Of a stretch of DNA of 64,000 nucleotides, positions 36,706 to 44,854 are shown in pieces; the first letter of the stretch is position 1; each line of letters begins with the position of its first letter. The position numbers and the translations under genes are program-made. Source of the DNA: a virus; the IMG/VR virus record IMGVR_UViG_3300046459_000427, positions 1 through 64,000 of that record; one strand, written 5' to 3'. The notes below the pieces were generated by a model that was not told where the DNA came from, made no database searches, and saw only the letters and a list, made by a program, of their open reading frames with translations.

Positions 36706-38244
36706 CTAACCTTCCTGGTTGATGTAAGTTGGTACATCGACTATTTCGGCGTCGATGAAACCGGTTGAGGACTCGATCATCCGGTCCGCCGGAACGGGCC
36801 TGTCGAGTGCCGTCATCTGCTCCCCGGCGTCGCGGCCGAAGATACGGCTGATCATACCGGCCCCACCGCCATTCCCCTTAGCCTCCAGTTTCACGGAGAA
36901 GGAATCCTGCTCCAGTTCCGTCTTCACCTTCACGAGTTTCTGAAGCCGGTCGATCTCACCCGACAGGTTCGGATCCGCGTAGCCACCGGTCATATCCTCG
37001 ACCATCTTCATGAAGAGGACCCGCTGCGCCTGCATCTCGATGAGTGAATTCTGGAGCGACTGCATCTGCTGCTTGCTCTTCACTTCGACCGGGATGTCGT
37101 ACGCGCAGTTGGCATTCTGGTCGAAGGCCGGGCACTTCGAGGACAGGAAGCATGACGAGCAGGCCCGCATCGACTGGCTGCGCACGGTCAGGAGAGGGAT
37201 GTCCCGCTCCTTGTTCACGCCGTCCTCGGGGTCGGTGTAGACCTCCTTCTCCTGCACCAGGCCGATGACCGGCAAGTTGGTACGCGGGCGGTCCTTCCGG
37301 GCGCCGGGAGTTGTCACCGGGTTGAGCATTTTTCCGGCCTCCGTATCAACTTCACTACCCTGCAATTGAGCGAAACCCGAAAGTACCCCTCCGGCAGAAG
37401 TAGTAACTGCTTGAGCCTCCTGCGGCCGGTGGTCATCAATCGAGGCCGCCAACTGCTGCCACGACCAGATGGTGAACCGCAGTACTTCGTCGTTCTCTCC
37501 TGCCTCGATACGGTCGGCATCGAAGCCCGCCTCGGTAAACAGCGTGCGGTGCCTTTTACGCGCCTGGTCCTTGTACTTCTTCGGATAGCGCTTCAATTCC
37601 CGGCCGGTCCACACAATGGTGTCACCGTACTGGGAAGGGGAAAGCCAGGAGGTCGACGCGACGCTGTCCCAGTTCACGGCAGCCATTTCCGCAGGCTTAG
37701 TCATAGCCACTCCGTGGAGTAGCGTGCCGTATTTCCTGGTGATCTCGTTGAGCACCGGAGTGAGATTCCGGCCGTCGAGATCTGTCTGCGTCACGCCGAC
37801 GCGCTTATACCTCTGGGCGAGTTTATCGAGTTCGTCTACGCCCCATTCCGAATGCCATATCGGAAGGAACTTGTCTTCCGGCAGGTCCTCGTAGAAGTCC
37901 TCTCGCCGGGCCTCGATCCATTCCCGTCCGAGAACGACAGCGTCGAACTCGGACACCATATGAAGGGAATCGATGTTCTGCTGGACGAATGCCTCGTAAT
38001 GCGCGGCGATGTCTTTCAATTCACCGACCGAGTACTTGTCGTCTTCGGCCTTGTTGACCGTGTAGGCGCCGGAGTCCAGGAAGACCTTCTGGCTGTCGAG
38101 GTAGTTGTCCTCGATCAGCCAGGGCCTCGTGAACTTGGTCCGGCGCCGCAGGCCTATGTACGAGAGGGAGACGGTTTCGACGCCTTCCTCGGCCAGCATC
38201 TTGCGCCAGCCGGGAATCTCGGATCCGCCAAGGAAGAGGTGCAC
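36706..38244 (-). CDS. TGT/DpdA-like TIM-barrel protein
   Basis: 512 aa. FLDSGAYTV (about 55-63) is the Asp-Ser-Gly motif of tRNA-guanine transglycosylases and phage DpdA; later GTLLHGVAMTK and DSVASTSWLSPSQYGD match the second half of the barrel (HG-x ... DSxSW). DpdA inserts 7-deazaguanines into DNA. C-terminal extras: a four-Cys cluster (ACSSCFLSSKC...NC, about 360-380) and a coiled coil. No preQ0-synthesis genes lie in the window. LHT-tag variant L-H-M at about 94-96. Confidence 0.6.
   Translation of the reverse strand: MHLFLGGSEIPGWRKMLAEEGVETVSLSYIGLRRRTKFTRPWLIEDNYLDSQKVFLDSGAYTVNKAEDDKYSVGELKDIAAHYEAFVQQNIDSLHMVSEFDAVVLGREWIEARREDFYEDLPEDKFLPIWHSEWGVDELDKLAQRYKRVGVTQTDLDGRNLTPVLNEITRKYGTLLHGVAMTKPAEMAAVNWDSVASTSWLSPSQYGDTIVWTGRELKRYPKKYKDQARKRHRTLFTEAGFDADRIEAGENDEVLRFTIWSWQQLAASIDDHRPQEAQAVTTSAGGVLSGFAQLQGSEVDTEAGKMLNPVTTPGARKDRPRTNLPVIGLVQEKEVYTDPEDGVNKERDIPLLTVRSQSMRACSSCFLSSKCPAFDQNANCAYDIPVEVKSKQQMQSLQNSLIEMQAQRVLFMKMVEDMTGGYADPNLSGEIDRLQKLVKVKTELEQDSFSVKLEAKGNGGGAGMISRIFGRDAGEQMTALDRPVPADRMIESSTGFIDAEIVDVPTYINQEG
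37957..37965 (-). repeat. LHT tag, copy 14 (variant CTTCATATG)
   Basis: Two bases differ at the third codon; Leu-His-Met in frame in the DpdA-like gene. Confidence 0.55.
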
Positions 38245-38270
38245 GGTTAGGTTCTCCGAATCTGCTTGGG

Positions 38271-38927
38271 TTACTTCGGGGGCTGGACGGCGCTCTTCGG
38301 GAAGAGGCCGGGCTGGGTGACGCGGGGCTTCTTGGCGGCCGGAGCGCCCCCAGCGCCCTTCTGCCGTGGGCCTGCCGTCGCGGCCAGACCGAACTGCTGC
38401 GGGGAACGGACCGGGGCGACCTGACTCGGACCGAACAGACCGGCCTGGACGACGCGCTGCGGCTTGGCGGCCGGTGGCGGGGTCTGCGGGGCCGACTGCA
38501 CCGAGGTACTGGCGTGGGTGCCGAACGCTGCGTGGAAGTCGTCCCAGGCCCCACCGGAGGGCTTGCTCTGCGCCTGGATGCCGTTCATCCGGGCGTTGAA
38601 GGTATGAAGGAGGTCGGAGGCCGCGCTGGAGTGCTGGGCGTGCCAGGCGTCGAGGCTGGAGGAGTGGTCCTCGCGCACCCGCTGGATGTCGGCGTGGTTC
38701 TTGATGCCGTTGGCGATGCCCTCGCGGCTCATCACGCGGGCGGCCGGGCTGGTCTGTCCCTTGGCGCGGCTCTTGGTACGGCCGCTGGACGGCTGGGCGA
38801 CGTTGCGGGAGTTCTCCAGGTCGCTGACGCGGTCCTCGACGGTGCGGCGCGAGCCTGGGAACTGGAGGGGCTGGAGGTAGCGGTCGCGGAACTGGGTTGC
38901 TATGGAATGAAAGACGGAGCCACTCAT
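38271..38927 (-). CDS. Hypothetical structural-looking protein
   Basis: 218 aa from ATG 38927 behind AAGGGACACACGGCC. Helical middle (DHSSSLDAWHAQHSSAASDLLHTFNARMNG) and a Pro/Ala-rich C-terminus with repeated Q-P/A-G-L-F (VQAGLFGPSQ, TQPGLFPKSA). The LHT tag is in the helix. No domain recognised. Confidence 0.6.
   Translation of the reverse strand: MSGSVFHSIATQFRDRYLQPLQFPGSRRTVEDRVSDLENSRNVAQPSSGRTKSRAKGQTSPAARVMSREGIANGIKNHADIQRVREDHSSSLDAWHAQHSSAASDLLHTFNARMNGIQAQSKPSGGAWDDFHAAFGTHASTSVQSAPQTPPPAAKPQRVVQAGLFGPSQVAPVRSPQQFGLAATAGPRQKGAGGAPAAKKPRVTQPGLFPKSAVQPPK
38601..38609 (-). repeat. LHT tag, copy 15 (exact)
   Basis: Leu-His-Thr in frame (DLLHTFNA) in the gene at 38271-38927. Confidence 0.9.
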
Positions 38928-39223
38928 GGCCGTGTGTCCCTTCTCAGGAAGTAGAGGTAGCGGTGACCGGCCACGAAGGAGGCCAGGAAGCCGACGGTGA
39001 TCAGCGACCGTGCGGAGGTGGTCGACGCCAGGAACACGGCGGTGAACACGGTCACGTTGGCGCTGTAGACGAAGAGGGTGGCCGCGAGCCACCTCTCTGC
39101 GGCGCCGAGCTGGCGCCAGGCGGGGAGGGTTGCGCGCAGCAGCAGGGCTGCGAATGCCGCTCCGGTGAGGACGGAGAGGATTCGGGCGATGCCGATGAAC
39201 AGGACAAAGCCGTTGCTTGTCAC
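38924..39223 (-). CDS. Small membrane protein with three spans
   Basis: 99 aa: three hydrophobic helices (about 8-30, 42-66, 72-92) and a basic end (RRDTRP). GTG behind GGAGATCCT, overlapping the upstream stop. The size and topology fit a holin, and lysis genes lie 3-4 kb away, but this is not proof. Confidence 0.6.
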   Translation of the reverse strand: MTSNGFVLFIGIARILSVLTGAAFAALLLRATLPAWRQLGAAERWLAATLFVYSANVTVFTAVFLASTTSARSLITVGFLASFVAGHRYLYFLRRDTRP

Positions 39224-39723
39224 AGGATCTCCATGTGTGGGCGCTGATCTTCTTCGCGTAGTGCTCGCTGCCTCTCCACTTCGTCCACCAGGGCTGACCA
39301 GGGGGTGACGCTCTCCTGGTAGTCGGGGCGGAAGCGTGGGGAGGAGTAGTTGGGGTGGAGGTAGTTGAGGACTCCGACCCCGTTGGCCATGACGTGTGCG
39401 GCGATCTCCGGATCGGGCTCGATCAGCAGCTCGACGTTGCATCCGGCCTGCCGTAGCCGGGAGATCTGCCGCATCCTTCGCTCGGCCGGGTCTTCGGGAT
39501 CCCGCAGGTTCGCGGGGATCAGGTAGGGGTGTTTGTTGAAGCCGTTGACGCGCAGCCAGTGCTTGACCGGCTCGACGTCGGTGTGGTCCGTGATGAGGGC
39601 GACCCGGTAGGTCTCCATCAGGCCCCAGTACAGGCGCTGCCCCTGGTGGATGACGGCCTCGCCGACTTCCTTGGACAGCACCCCTTCGATGACGATGGCT
39701 ACGGTTGCTGTCACCGCGATCAC
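39220..39723 (-). CDS. HAD-like protein with degenerate nucleophile motif
   Basis: 167 aa. The order VAIVIEGVLS, VALITDHTDVEPVKHWLRVNGF and VELLIEPDPEIAAHVMANGVGVL follows HAD motifs I, II and III/IV, but motif I reads IEG where DxDG is expected, so the catalytic Asp is missing and the protein may be a binding fold only. Coupled to both neighbours by GTGA overlaps. Confidence 0.6.
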   Translation of the reverse strand: MIAVTATVAIVIEGVLSKEVGEAVIHQGQRLYWGLMETYRVALITDHTDVEPVKHWLRVNGFNKHPYLIPANLRDPEDPAERRMRQISRLRQAGCNVELLIEPDPEIAAHVMANGVGVLNYLHPNYSSPRFRPDYQESVTPWSALVDEVERQRALREEDQRPHMEIL

Positions 39724-40574
39724 CTGTGCTCGTGCTCGTGCAGGCCCTCGCGGTGTTCCTGCTCGTGCTTGCGGATGACGCGTTCGGGTGTGCCGCCCAG
39801 GTTCGGGCTGTAGCCGTGGTGCTTGACCAGGTGCTCGATGACGCCGGGGTGCGGTGTCTTGTTCCGCTTGATCTTGTCGACGGGTTCGGCGTGGAACTGG
39901 TCGAGGTTCAGCACATGGGCGCCGATGTGGGTGTCTCCCCGGCCGCGCGCTTCGGCGAGCCGGTGGTGCGCGTCGGCGACGTAGGGGGTGCCTCCCTTGA
40001 TGACCACCTTGACGTGCGGGTGGTCAGGGGCCAGCGGGCCGGTGATGTAGGAGTGCGAGCCGGTCTCGTACGCAGTCTGGCCGGTGTGCAGAACGGCGCT
40101 CGTGCTGATGCTCTGGAACTTGGCGTGCTTGTTCCAGAAGGCCTCGTTGCCGTCGCTCATCTGCGGGCCGTGCTTCTCGTACCACTTGTCGTCGATCTTG
40201 GGGTCGACGATGTTGCCGTGGCCGTCGAGGTGCCCGAACTGCTGCGGGTTGTGAGGCGGGCCCATGACCATCTGCCCGTGCGCCTGCGGGTAGTTGGTGC
40301 GCTCCTCGTCATGGATGAGCGTCTCGTCGCGGGCGGCGCCGAGCGAGGTGACCTTGGTGAACATCCCGCCGCTGTGAGGCGTGGGATGCCCGATATGAAG
40401 CGCGCCAGGTTTGGCCTGGAGGTGCAGCGGCGTGTCCTTGTTCAGGTGGTACGCCGCGCGGAGCGCGGTCTGCTTCTGTCCTTGCTGAGAGACCCGGCTG
40501 CCCAGGGGGATGGGCAGGGCGGTCTGCTCGAACTGTGGACCGGCGGTGTCCGGCTTGCTGCGGGAAGGGGCCAT
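39720..40574 (-). CDS. Protein with ParB/sulfiredoxin-like domain
   Basis: 284 aa. VVIKGGTPYVADAHHRLAEARGRGD (about 185-210) matches the ParB-N/Srx core (DGxHR). N-terminal part with TPLHLQAKPGALHIGH, C-terminal highly charged tail (HEQEHREGLHEHEHR). Parts resemble the large protein at 44854. TGATG overlap with the upstream gene. LHT variant L-H-I at about 60-62; another L-H-T at about 163 uses CTG CAC ACC. Confidence 0.6.
   Translation of the reverse strand: MAPSRSKPDTAGPQFEQTALPIPLGSRVSQQGQKQTALRAAYHLNKDTPLHLQAKPGALHIGHPTPHSGGMFTKVTSLGAARDETLIHDEERTNYPQAHGQMVMGPPHNPQQFGHLDGHGNIVDPKIDDKWYEKHGPQMSDGNEAFWNKHAKFQSISTSAVLHTGQTAYETGSHSYITGPLAPDHPHVKVVIKGGTPYVADAHHRLAEARGRGDTHIGAHVLNLDQFHAEPVDKIKRNKTPHPGVIEHLVKHHGYSPNLGGTPERVIRKHEQEHREGLHEHEHR
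40392..40400 (-). repeat. LHT tag, copy 16 (variant CTTCATATC)
   Basis: Leu-His-Ile in frame in the ParB-like gene. Confidence 0.7.
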
Positions 40575-41566
40575 CACGATCTCCTGTAGGGGGTGTTCCA
40601 GAGGGCCGCCTTGGCGAGTGCCATGGCAGCGTCATCGAGGGGAGCCCCGTACAGATCCGTTTCTTGTGCCTTGCGGGCCTCGGTCTCCGCTGTGGCGAGG
40701 GCGCTCAGGGCCTGGACGGTCCCGGCTTCCTTGTGTGCCTGCCAGCGGAAGTTGTAGTAGTCGCCGTAGCCCTCGCCGGTTCCGGAGAAGGCCATACGGC
40801 GGCTGAGGTGGATGTCGTCGAAGAGGGCCTTGGCCTGCTCGGTGACGATGCGCTGAGAGTCCATGGCGTTCTTCCAGGCCGGACTGTTCTCGACTGTCTG
40901 GGCGGCCTGGGAGCGCAGGAGGCCGTAGCGCTTGACGAGGAGTTCAGCCTGCTTCTGCTCGTCCTCGACGGCGGTCTTCCACTCGGCCGGGTAGAGGCTG
41001 CGGGGGTCGTCCGGCAGCTCGGGCGGGGTGATTTCCCAGCGGTCGGTGGTGAGGTTGTACGCCGCGTAGGGGTGAATTGCCGCGATGCTGTGGGAGGTCG
41101 TGCCAGGGTTCAGGTAGTAGGTGACCTCGTACGTCTGGCCGTGGAAGTCGGTATTGGCGGTGGACGGCCACAGATTCTGCTTGAGGTCGTTGTTCAGGAG
41201 GTCGGCGAATTCCGATTCGGAGATCCCCTGGAAGGTCGGGTTGGTCTCGTAGAACTTCGGGAAGTCGACGCCGAAGAGGACATCGAGGTCGCCGTTTCCA
41301 CGGTCTCCGGCCCACTGGTAGGAGATGCCGGATCCAGCGAGCCAGGCCGCTGACCAGGTACGGGAGCCCTTGTAGCGGGCGTCGAGGAAGTTGTTCAGGA
41401 TGCCGAGGATGTGGTCGCGCACGTCGGGCTTGATGTGCTTGCCGTCGAAGATGTGCGGGTCCAGTCCGCGCTGCGGCGTGCTGAAATAGCCGGATGCCCC
41501 CGAGTGAATGTCGGGCTGCGCTCCCTGGCTTACTGCTCGATTGAGGTAGAACTCGTATCCGGCCAT
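40574..41566 (-). CDS. Nucleotidyltransferase-fold protein
   Basis: 330 aa. AAWLAGSGISYQWAGDRGNGDLDVLFGVD (about 75-103) has the G-S ... D-x-D signature of the polymerase-beta superfamily. The rest is helical and lacks named domains. The start has no ribosome site, but TAGAAT lies seven bases before the ATG, so a leaderless mRNA is possible. A terminator (41592-41626) stands just upstream. Substrate unknown. Confidence 0.6.
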   Translation of the reverse strand: MAGYEFYLNRAVSQGAQPDIHSGASGYFSTPQRGLDPHIFDGKHIKPDVRDHILGILNNFLDARYKGSRTWSAAWLAGSGISYQWAGDRGNGDLDVLFGVDFPKFYETNPTFQGISESEFADLLNNDLKQNLWPSTANTDFHGQTYEVTYYLNPGTTSHSIAAIHPYAAYNLTTDRWEITPPELPDDPRSLYPAEWKTAVEDEQKQAELLVKRYGLLRSQAAQTVENSPAWKNAMDSQRIVTEQAKALFDDIHLSRRMAFSGTGEGYGDYYNFRWQAHKEAGTVQALSALATAETEARKAQETDLYGAPLDDAAMALAKAALWNTPYRRS

Positions 41567-41591
41567 GGTTTCGATTCTAGCTGGAATAGGG

Positions 41592-41626
41592 AAAGCCCCC
41601 GATTCTGCAATTGAATCGGGGGCTTT
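41592..41626 (-). terminator. Terminator
   Basis: 14-bp perfect arms AAAGCCCCCGATTC / GAATCGGGGGCTTT after the stop at 41644. Confidence 0.9.
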
Positions 41627-41643
41627 AGTAGTTGCTATTTCTC

Positions 41644-42030
41644 TCAGATCTTGAGAGAAGCGCGGAGTTGTGCCTCCTGCGCCTGCCGCTGCATCGCCTG
41701 GCCGACCGCCATCATCTGCTGCTGGGTACGCTGGGCCGTCTCCATGACGGTCAGGTCCTTCTGCACCACGGCGACGGCGCCGAAGATGTCGTCCGGGGTG
41801 GCTCCTCGCCGGGGGACGAACTTCTGGGTCAGGTCGCTGGTGGCGACGACTGCGCCGTCCAGGCCGACGGCGACGAGGAACGCGGTGGTGACCGGGGTGC
41901 CGATCTCGTCCTCGGCGGGCGGGTTCTCCTCCGCCATCTTGGCCAGGGCTGCCCGCTGCTCGTCGGTGAGATCGGTATGAAGCGCGTCGTCGTTCTTCGT
42001 GGGGGTCTGGCCGAGGATCGGGATGCTCAT
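41644..42030 (-). CDS. Hypothetical Gln/Ala-rich helical protein
   Basis: 128 aa. N-terminal strand part (VTTAFLVAVGLDGAVVATSD) and a long C-terminal helix (TAQRTQQQMMAVGQAMQRQAQEAQLRAS). LHT tag at residues 17-19 (DDALHTDL). ATG behind TGGAGCACTC. Confidence 0.65.
   Translation of the reverse strand: MSIPILGQTPTKNDDALHTDLTDEQRAALAKMAEENPPAEDEIGTPVTTAFLVAVGLDGAVVATSDLTQKFVPRRGATPDDIFGAVAVVQKDLTVMETAQRTQQQMMAVGQAMQRQAQEAQLRASLKI
41974..41982 (-). repeat. LHT tag, copy 17 (exact)
   Basis: Residues 17-19 of the gene at 41644-42030. Confidence 0.9.
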
Positions 42031-42058
42031 GAGTGCTCCAGGTGTGTGTCGGGTGGGG

Positions 42059-42544
42059 TTACTTGTAGAGTCCGGCCTTTTCGCGGGCGCTCTGTACGAC
42101 CAGCGAGTGGACCGGGCAGAACTCGCAGAGGTAGCGGTCCTGGGCGGACTTGTACCTCGGCAGGCCTGCCGCCTTGCGCTCGGCTGCGGTGTCCGGCGTG
42201 AGGCGCTTGGAGCCGGTCTTGTAGTCCGAGCAGCCGGGGTTGCGTGCGTGGGCCTTCCAGCAGGCGTGTGCGTCTTCCTGGAAGGTGTTCTTCGCCTCGT
42301 AGAAGGAGGTGTCGAAGCCGGTGTGGCCGGTCTTGTCGCGGATCTGGGAGATGATCGCGTCGCGGGTGCTGGGGCTGTCCCAGTGCTTCTTCTCCACACG
42401 CAGCATCGGGTGCGCGATGTGGTTGGGGTGCTTCTGTACGAGCGCTTCCAGGAGGAAGTCGGCGCGGGGGTCGCCCTCGTAGTCGGGCAGTTCCTCCATA
42501 GACCCGCAGGTCTTGCAGAGAAGAAGCCGTATGTGCTCGGCCAT
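42059..42544 (-). CDS. Cys-rich hypothetical protein
   Basis: 161 aa. LCKTCGS at the start, ACWKAHARNPGCSDY in the middle and LCEFCPVH near the end could make one or two metal sites (a 4Fe-4S or zinc fold). ATG behind GAAGGGACACC. Located between structural-looking and lysis genes. Confidence 0.6.
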   Translation of the reverse strand: MAEHIRLLLCKTCGSMEELPDYEGDPRADFLLEALVQKHPNHIAHPMLRVEKKHWDSPSTRDAIISQIRDKTGHTGFDTSFYEAKNTFQEDAHACWKAHARNPGCSDYKTGSKRLTPDTAAERKAAGLPRYKSAQDRYLCEFCPVHSLVVQSAREKAGLYK

Positions 42545-42558
42545 GGTGTCCCTTCGAA

Positions 42559-43164
42559 TCAGTACCAGTTAGTGGCCTGGGAGTGTGCCCAGGCGGTGCA
42601 GGGTGTCCCGTATACCGCCTTGATGTATCCGAGTCCCCATCGTATCTGGGTTATTGCATTTGTTTGCCAATCCGAACCGGCGGAAGCCATCTTCGAACCG
42701 GGCAATGCCTGCGGGATTCCGTAGGCGCCGGAGGAGGGGTTTGTGGCGGTGACTCGCCAGTTCGACTCCTTCTCCCAGAGCAGTTCCAGGCAGGAGAACT
42801 GTGCGGGGCCGACCTGTGCGAGGGCGTAGGCCTTCGGGGAGGTCGTGGCGACGACGGCGCGTGTCGGGGTTGGTGACGCCCGGGGGGTCTTTGTGGGTTT
42901 TGGCTGGTGGGTCGGGGTGCTGCTCGGCTTCGGCTTGACGGTCTTGGTGACCTTGGGCGTAGGCGCCGGGGTGGTTGGGGGCGCCAGCTTGGGGCGGGTC
43001 ATGGACCGGTTGGCGGTGTCCGGAGCTGATCGGGTGACGGCGGGTGCGGCGGCGATGCCGTTGTAGTCGACGGGCTGGTCCTGGCCGGTGATGGAGATGG
43101 CCGAGACGGCAGAAGCCGTAACAAGGATGGCGGACGCTGCTGCTGCGGCTACGCGGTAGCGCAT
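42559..43164 (-). CDS. Secreted transglycosylase-like protein
   Basis: 201 aa. Signal peptide at 1-24 (RYRVAAAAASAILVTASAVSA), a Pro/Thr/Lys-rich wall-spanning linker (about 60-105) and a C-terminal lysozyme-like domain: CLELLWEKESNWRVTATNPSSGAYGIPQALPGSKMASAG, with the catalytic Glu in EKESNW. It probably cleaves glycan strands outside the membrane and complements the CHAP endolysin next to it. Confidence 0.85.
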   Translation of the reverse strand: MRYRVAAAAASAILVTASAVSAISITGQDQPVDYNGIAAAPAVTRSAPDTANRSMTRPKLAPPTTPAPTPKVTKTVKPKPSSTPTHQPKPTKTPRASPTPTRAVVATTSPKAYALAQVGPAQFSCLELLWEKESNWRVTATNPSSGAYGIPQALPGSKMASAGSDWQTNAITQIRWGLGYIKAVYGTPCTAWAHSQATNWY

Positions 43165-43257
43165 GCGGTTGCCTCACGTTCGGGGACGTTCTTGCTCCTA
43201 GAACGTAACATCCCCACTACGGCATTGGAAGCCGTAATGAGGATGACGTTATTCAGA

Positions 43258-44148
43258 TCACGCCTTGACGGTGAACAGGCCGCTGGCCGTGGCCAGCTTC
43301 GTCAGGGACTGAAGGCCCGGGGCGCCCTTGGCGTCGTTGCCCTGGTAGCCCTTCTTCCGGCGGAAGAGGTCGTAGGCGTCCTGCGTCTTGGTGCCCCAGG
43401 AGCCGTCCACCCACCTCGCGTCCAGGTAGCCCAGCGCCGACAGCGCCTTCTCGACGAGCAGGACATCGGCCTTGTGGGTCGTGTGGCCCGTGGCCGCCGG
43501 GAGATCGGCCTTGCGGGCCGCCACGACGTTGGAGACGTCCACGACCGGCTTGGCCGCAGGCTTCGGAGCGGGCTTGGCCGCAGGCTTCGGAGCGGGCTTC
43601 GGGGCGGCCGGAGTGGCCGAGGTATGAAGCGAAGGGTTCTGCGACTTCCACGCCGGGTCGGCCGACTCGATACCGCCCGGGTATTCCGGGTAGCCGTAGC
43701 CGTAGACGTGCGCATCGGTCCGGATATGGGTCTTCGAATAGACCCCGTCGCCTTCGGCTGAACCATTCACGTTCGTATTGCCTTCGACGGAATACACGTG
43801 AGTCGCGTCGAATCCGATGACGACCCCGGTGTGCTCACCGCCGCCCGGACCGTAGAAGACCTGCGCACCGATGGCGGGGTACTCGGACCAGCGCTTGCGG
43901 GCCTTGTACCAGGAAACGCCGGTAGCGCACGAGGCGGTAACCGGGTAGGAGCCCTTCGGCAGGCCCGCCGTCTGGAAAGCCCACGCCGCGAATACGGCGC
44001 ACCAGGCACCCTCGACGTTGTCGACCCATTCCAGGCCGGGGACCTTGTCGGCGTACTTCTCGTGGTTGTTCCAGTGGCCGTTGGAATAGCCCTCGTGGTA
44101 CCCCACCTCGGCCTTTACGACCTTGCTGAGAGTGTCGGTCAAAGACAT
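43258..44148 (-). CDS. Endolysin: CHAP domain plus peptidoglycan-binding domain
   Basis: 296 aa. N-terminal CHAP amidase/endopeptidase with Cys in AWCAVFAAWAF (about 50) and His in GGEHTGVVIGF (about 105). A (PAPKPAAK)-type linker follows (about 180-205), then a peptidoglycan-binding-like domain (VEKALSALGYLDARWVDGSWGTKTQDAYDLFR). No signal peptide, so holin-dependent. The LHT tag is at the start of the linker. Confidence 0.92.
   Translation of the reverse strand: MSLTDTLSKVVKAEVGYHEGYSNGHWNNHEKYADKVPGLEWVDNVEGAWCAVFAAWAFQTAGLPKGSYPVTASCATGVSWYKARKRWSEYPAIGAQVFYGPGGGEHTGVVIGFDATHVYSVEGNTNVNGSAEGDGVYSKTHIRTDAHVYGYGYPEYPGGIESADPAWKSQNPSLHTSATPAAPKPAPKPAAKPAPKPAAKPVVDVSNVVAARKADLPAATGHTTHKADVLLVEKALSALGYLDARWVDGSWGTKTQDAYDLFRRKKGYQGNDAKGAPGLQSLTKLATASGLFTVKA
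43621..43629 (-). repeat. LHT tag, copy 18 (exact)
   Basis: Leu-His-Thr in frame at the linker of the endolysin (PSLHTSAT). Confidence 0.9.
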
Positions 44149-44150
44149 GT

Positions 44151-44399
44151 TCAGAATCCTGCCTGCGATGGTGAGGTCTCGACGTAGTTGGGGGTGTGCA
44201 CCGGCTGGCCGTCGGGACGGATCTTGACCTCGTCCTCATGGCGCCCGTACCACACGTCACTGAGGTCCAGGCGGGCCCGGGTCGTTGCGGAGGTCGTCAC
44301 GCCGATACCGCCACGGTCGACGATGATCTTCTTGTACTTGCCGTCCGTCGCGCCCTCGTTGAGTTCCGCGTTCATGGACCGGGACTGGGCGTAAGCCAT
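44151..44399 (-). CDS. Small hypothetical protein
   Basis: 82 aa (SMNAELNEGATDGKYKKIIVDRGGIGVTT...TPNYVETSPSQ). ATG one base after the upstream stop. Part of a run of small late-type genes to 47313. Confidence 0.6.
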   Translation of the reverse strand: MAYAQSRSMNAELNEGATDGKYKKIIVDRGGIGVTTSATTRARLDLSDVWYGRHEDEVKIRPDGQPVHTPNYVETSPSQAGF

Positions 44400-44564
44400 T
44401 TACTTCGCTCGCTTTCCGTTACCGTTCGCGCCCCGGCGATCGTTGAAGATGGCCAGTGGCTTAGCGGCACCGGTCGAACCTTCTTGGACCGTGCGCTTGC
44501 TGTTGTCAGACATTCCAGGGCGCCGCTTGTCGTCGGCGCGGTGCGGCTTTCTGTGCTTGGCCAT
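44400..44564 (-). CDS. 54-aa very basic protein
   Basis: MAKHRKPHRADDKRRPGMSDNSKRTVQEGSTGAAKPLA...NGNGKRAK. TGATG overlap with the upstream gene. Probably unstructured and nucleic-acid binding. Confidence 0.65.
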   Translation of the reverse strand: MAKHRKPHRADDKRRPGMSDNSKRTVQEGSTGAAKPLAIFNDRRGANGNGKRAK

Positions 44565-44854
44565 CAAAAGCCCCCAAGGGTCGGCCTTGAACTTCCAGAA
44601 TAGCCACCTATGCTGCCCACTCCGTTAGTCGGAGCCGGGAACTGGCTATTCACTGAGAGCACGTCCTCTATTCCGAGGGCCGTGGTCCGGTATCCGTACT
44701 TCGGAGGAAACAAAGGACGGACGACAGGGGCGGGCGCTGCCTGCATGGCGAGCACGTCGCCCGGGATATCGGCGACGCCGAGCGCGTCCGTGAGAATCCG
44801 CTCAGGAAGAGAGGCCCACGGACGCGTCCGGTCGTATATGGAATCCGCTTGCAT
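44564..44854 (-). CDS. Hypothetical protein
   Basis: 96 aa (MQADSIYDRTRPWASLPERILTDALGV...), Gly/Pro-rich C-terminus. Shares the A of TGATG with both neighbours. Not recognised. Confidence 0.6.
   Translation of the reverse strand: MQADSIYDRTRPWASLPERILTDALGVADIPGDVLAMQAAPAPVVRPLFPPKYGYRTTALGIEDVLSVNSQFPAPTNGVGSIGGYSGSSRPTLGGF

Noticed and set aside
38898-38912. GGAATGAAAG as another tag copy
   Set aside because: It differs from GGTATGAAG at the key TAT and is not read as Leu-His in the overlapping gene.
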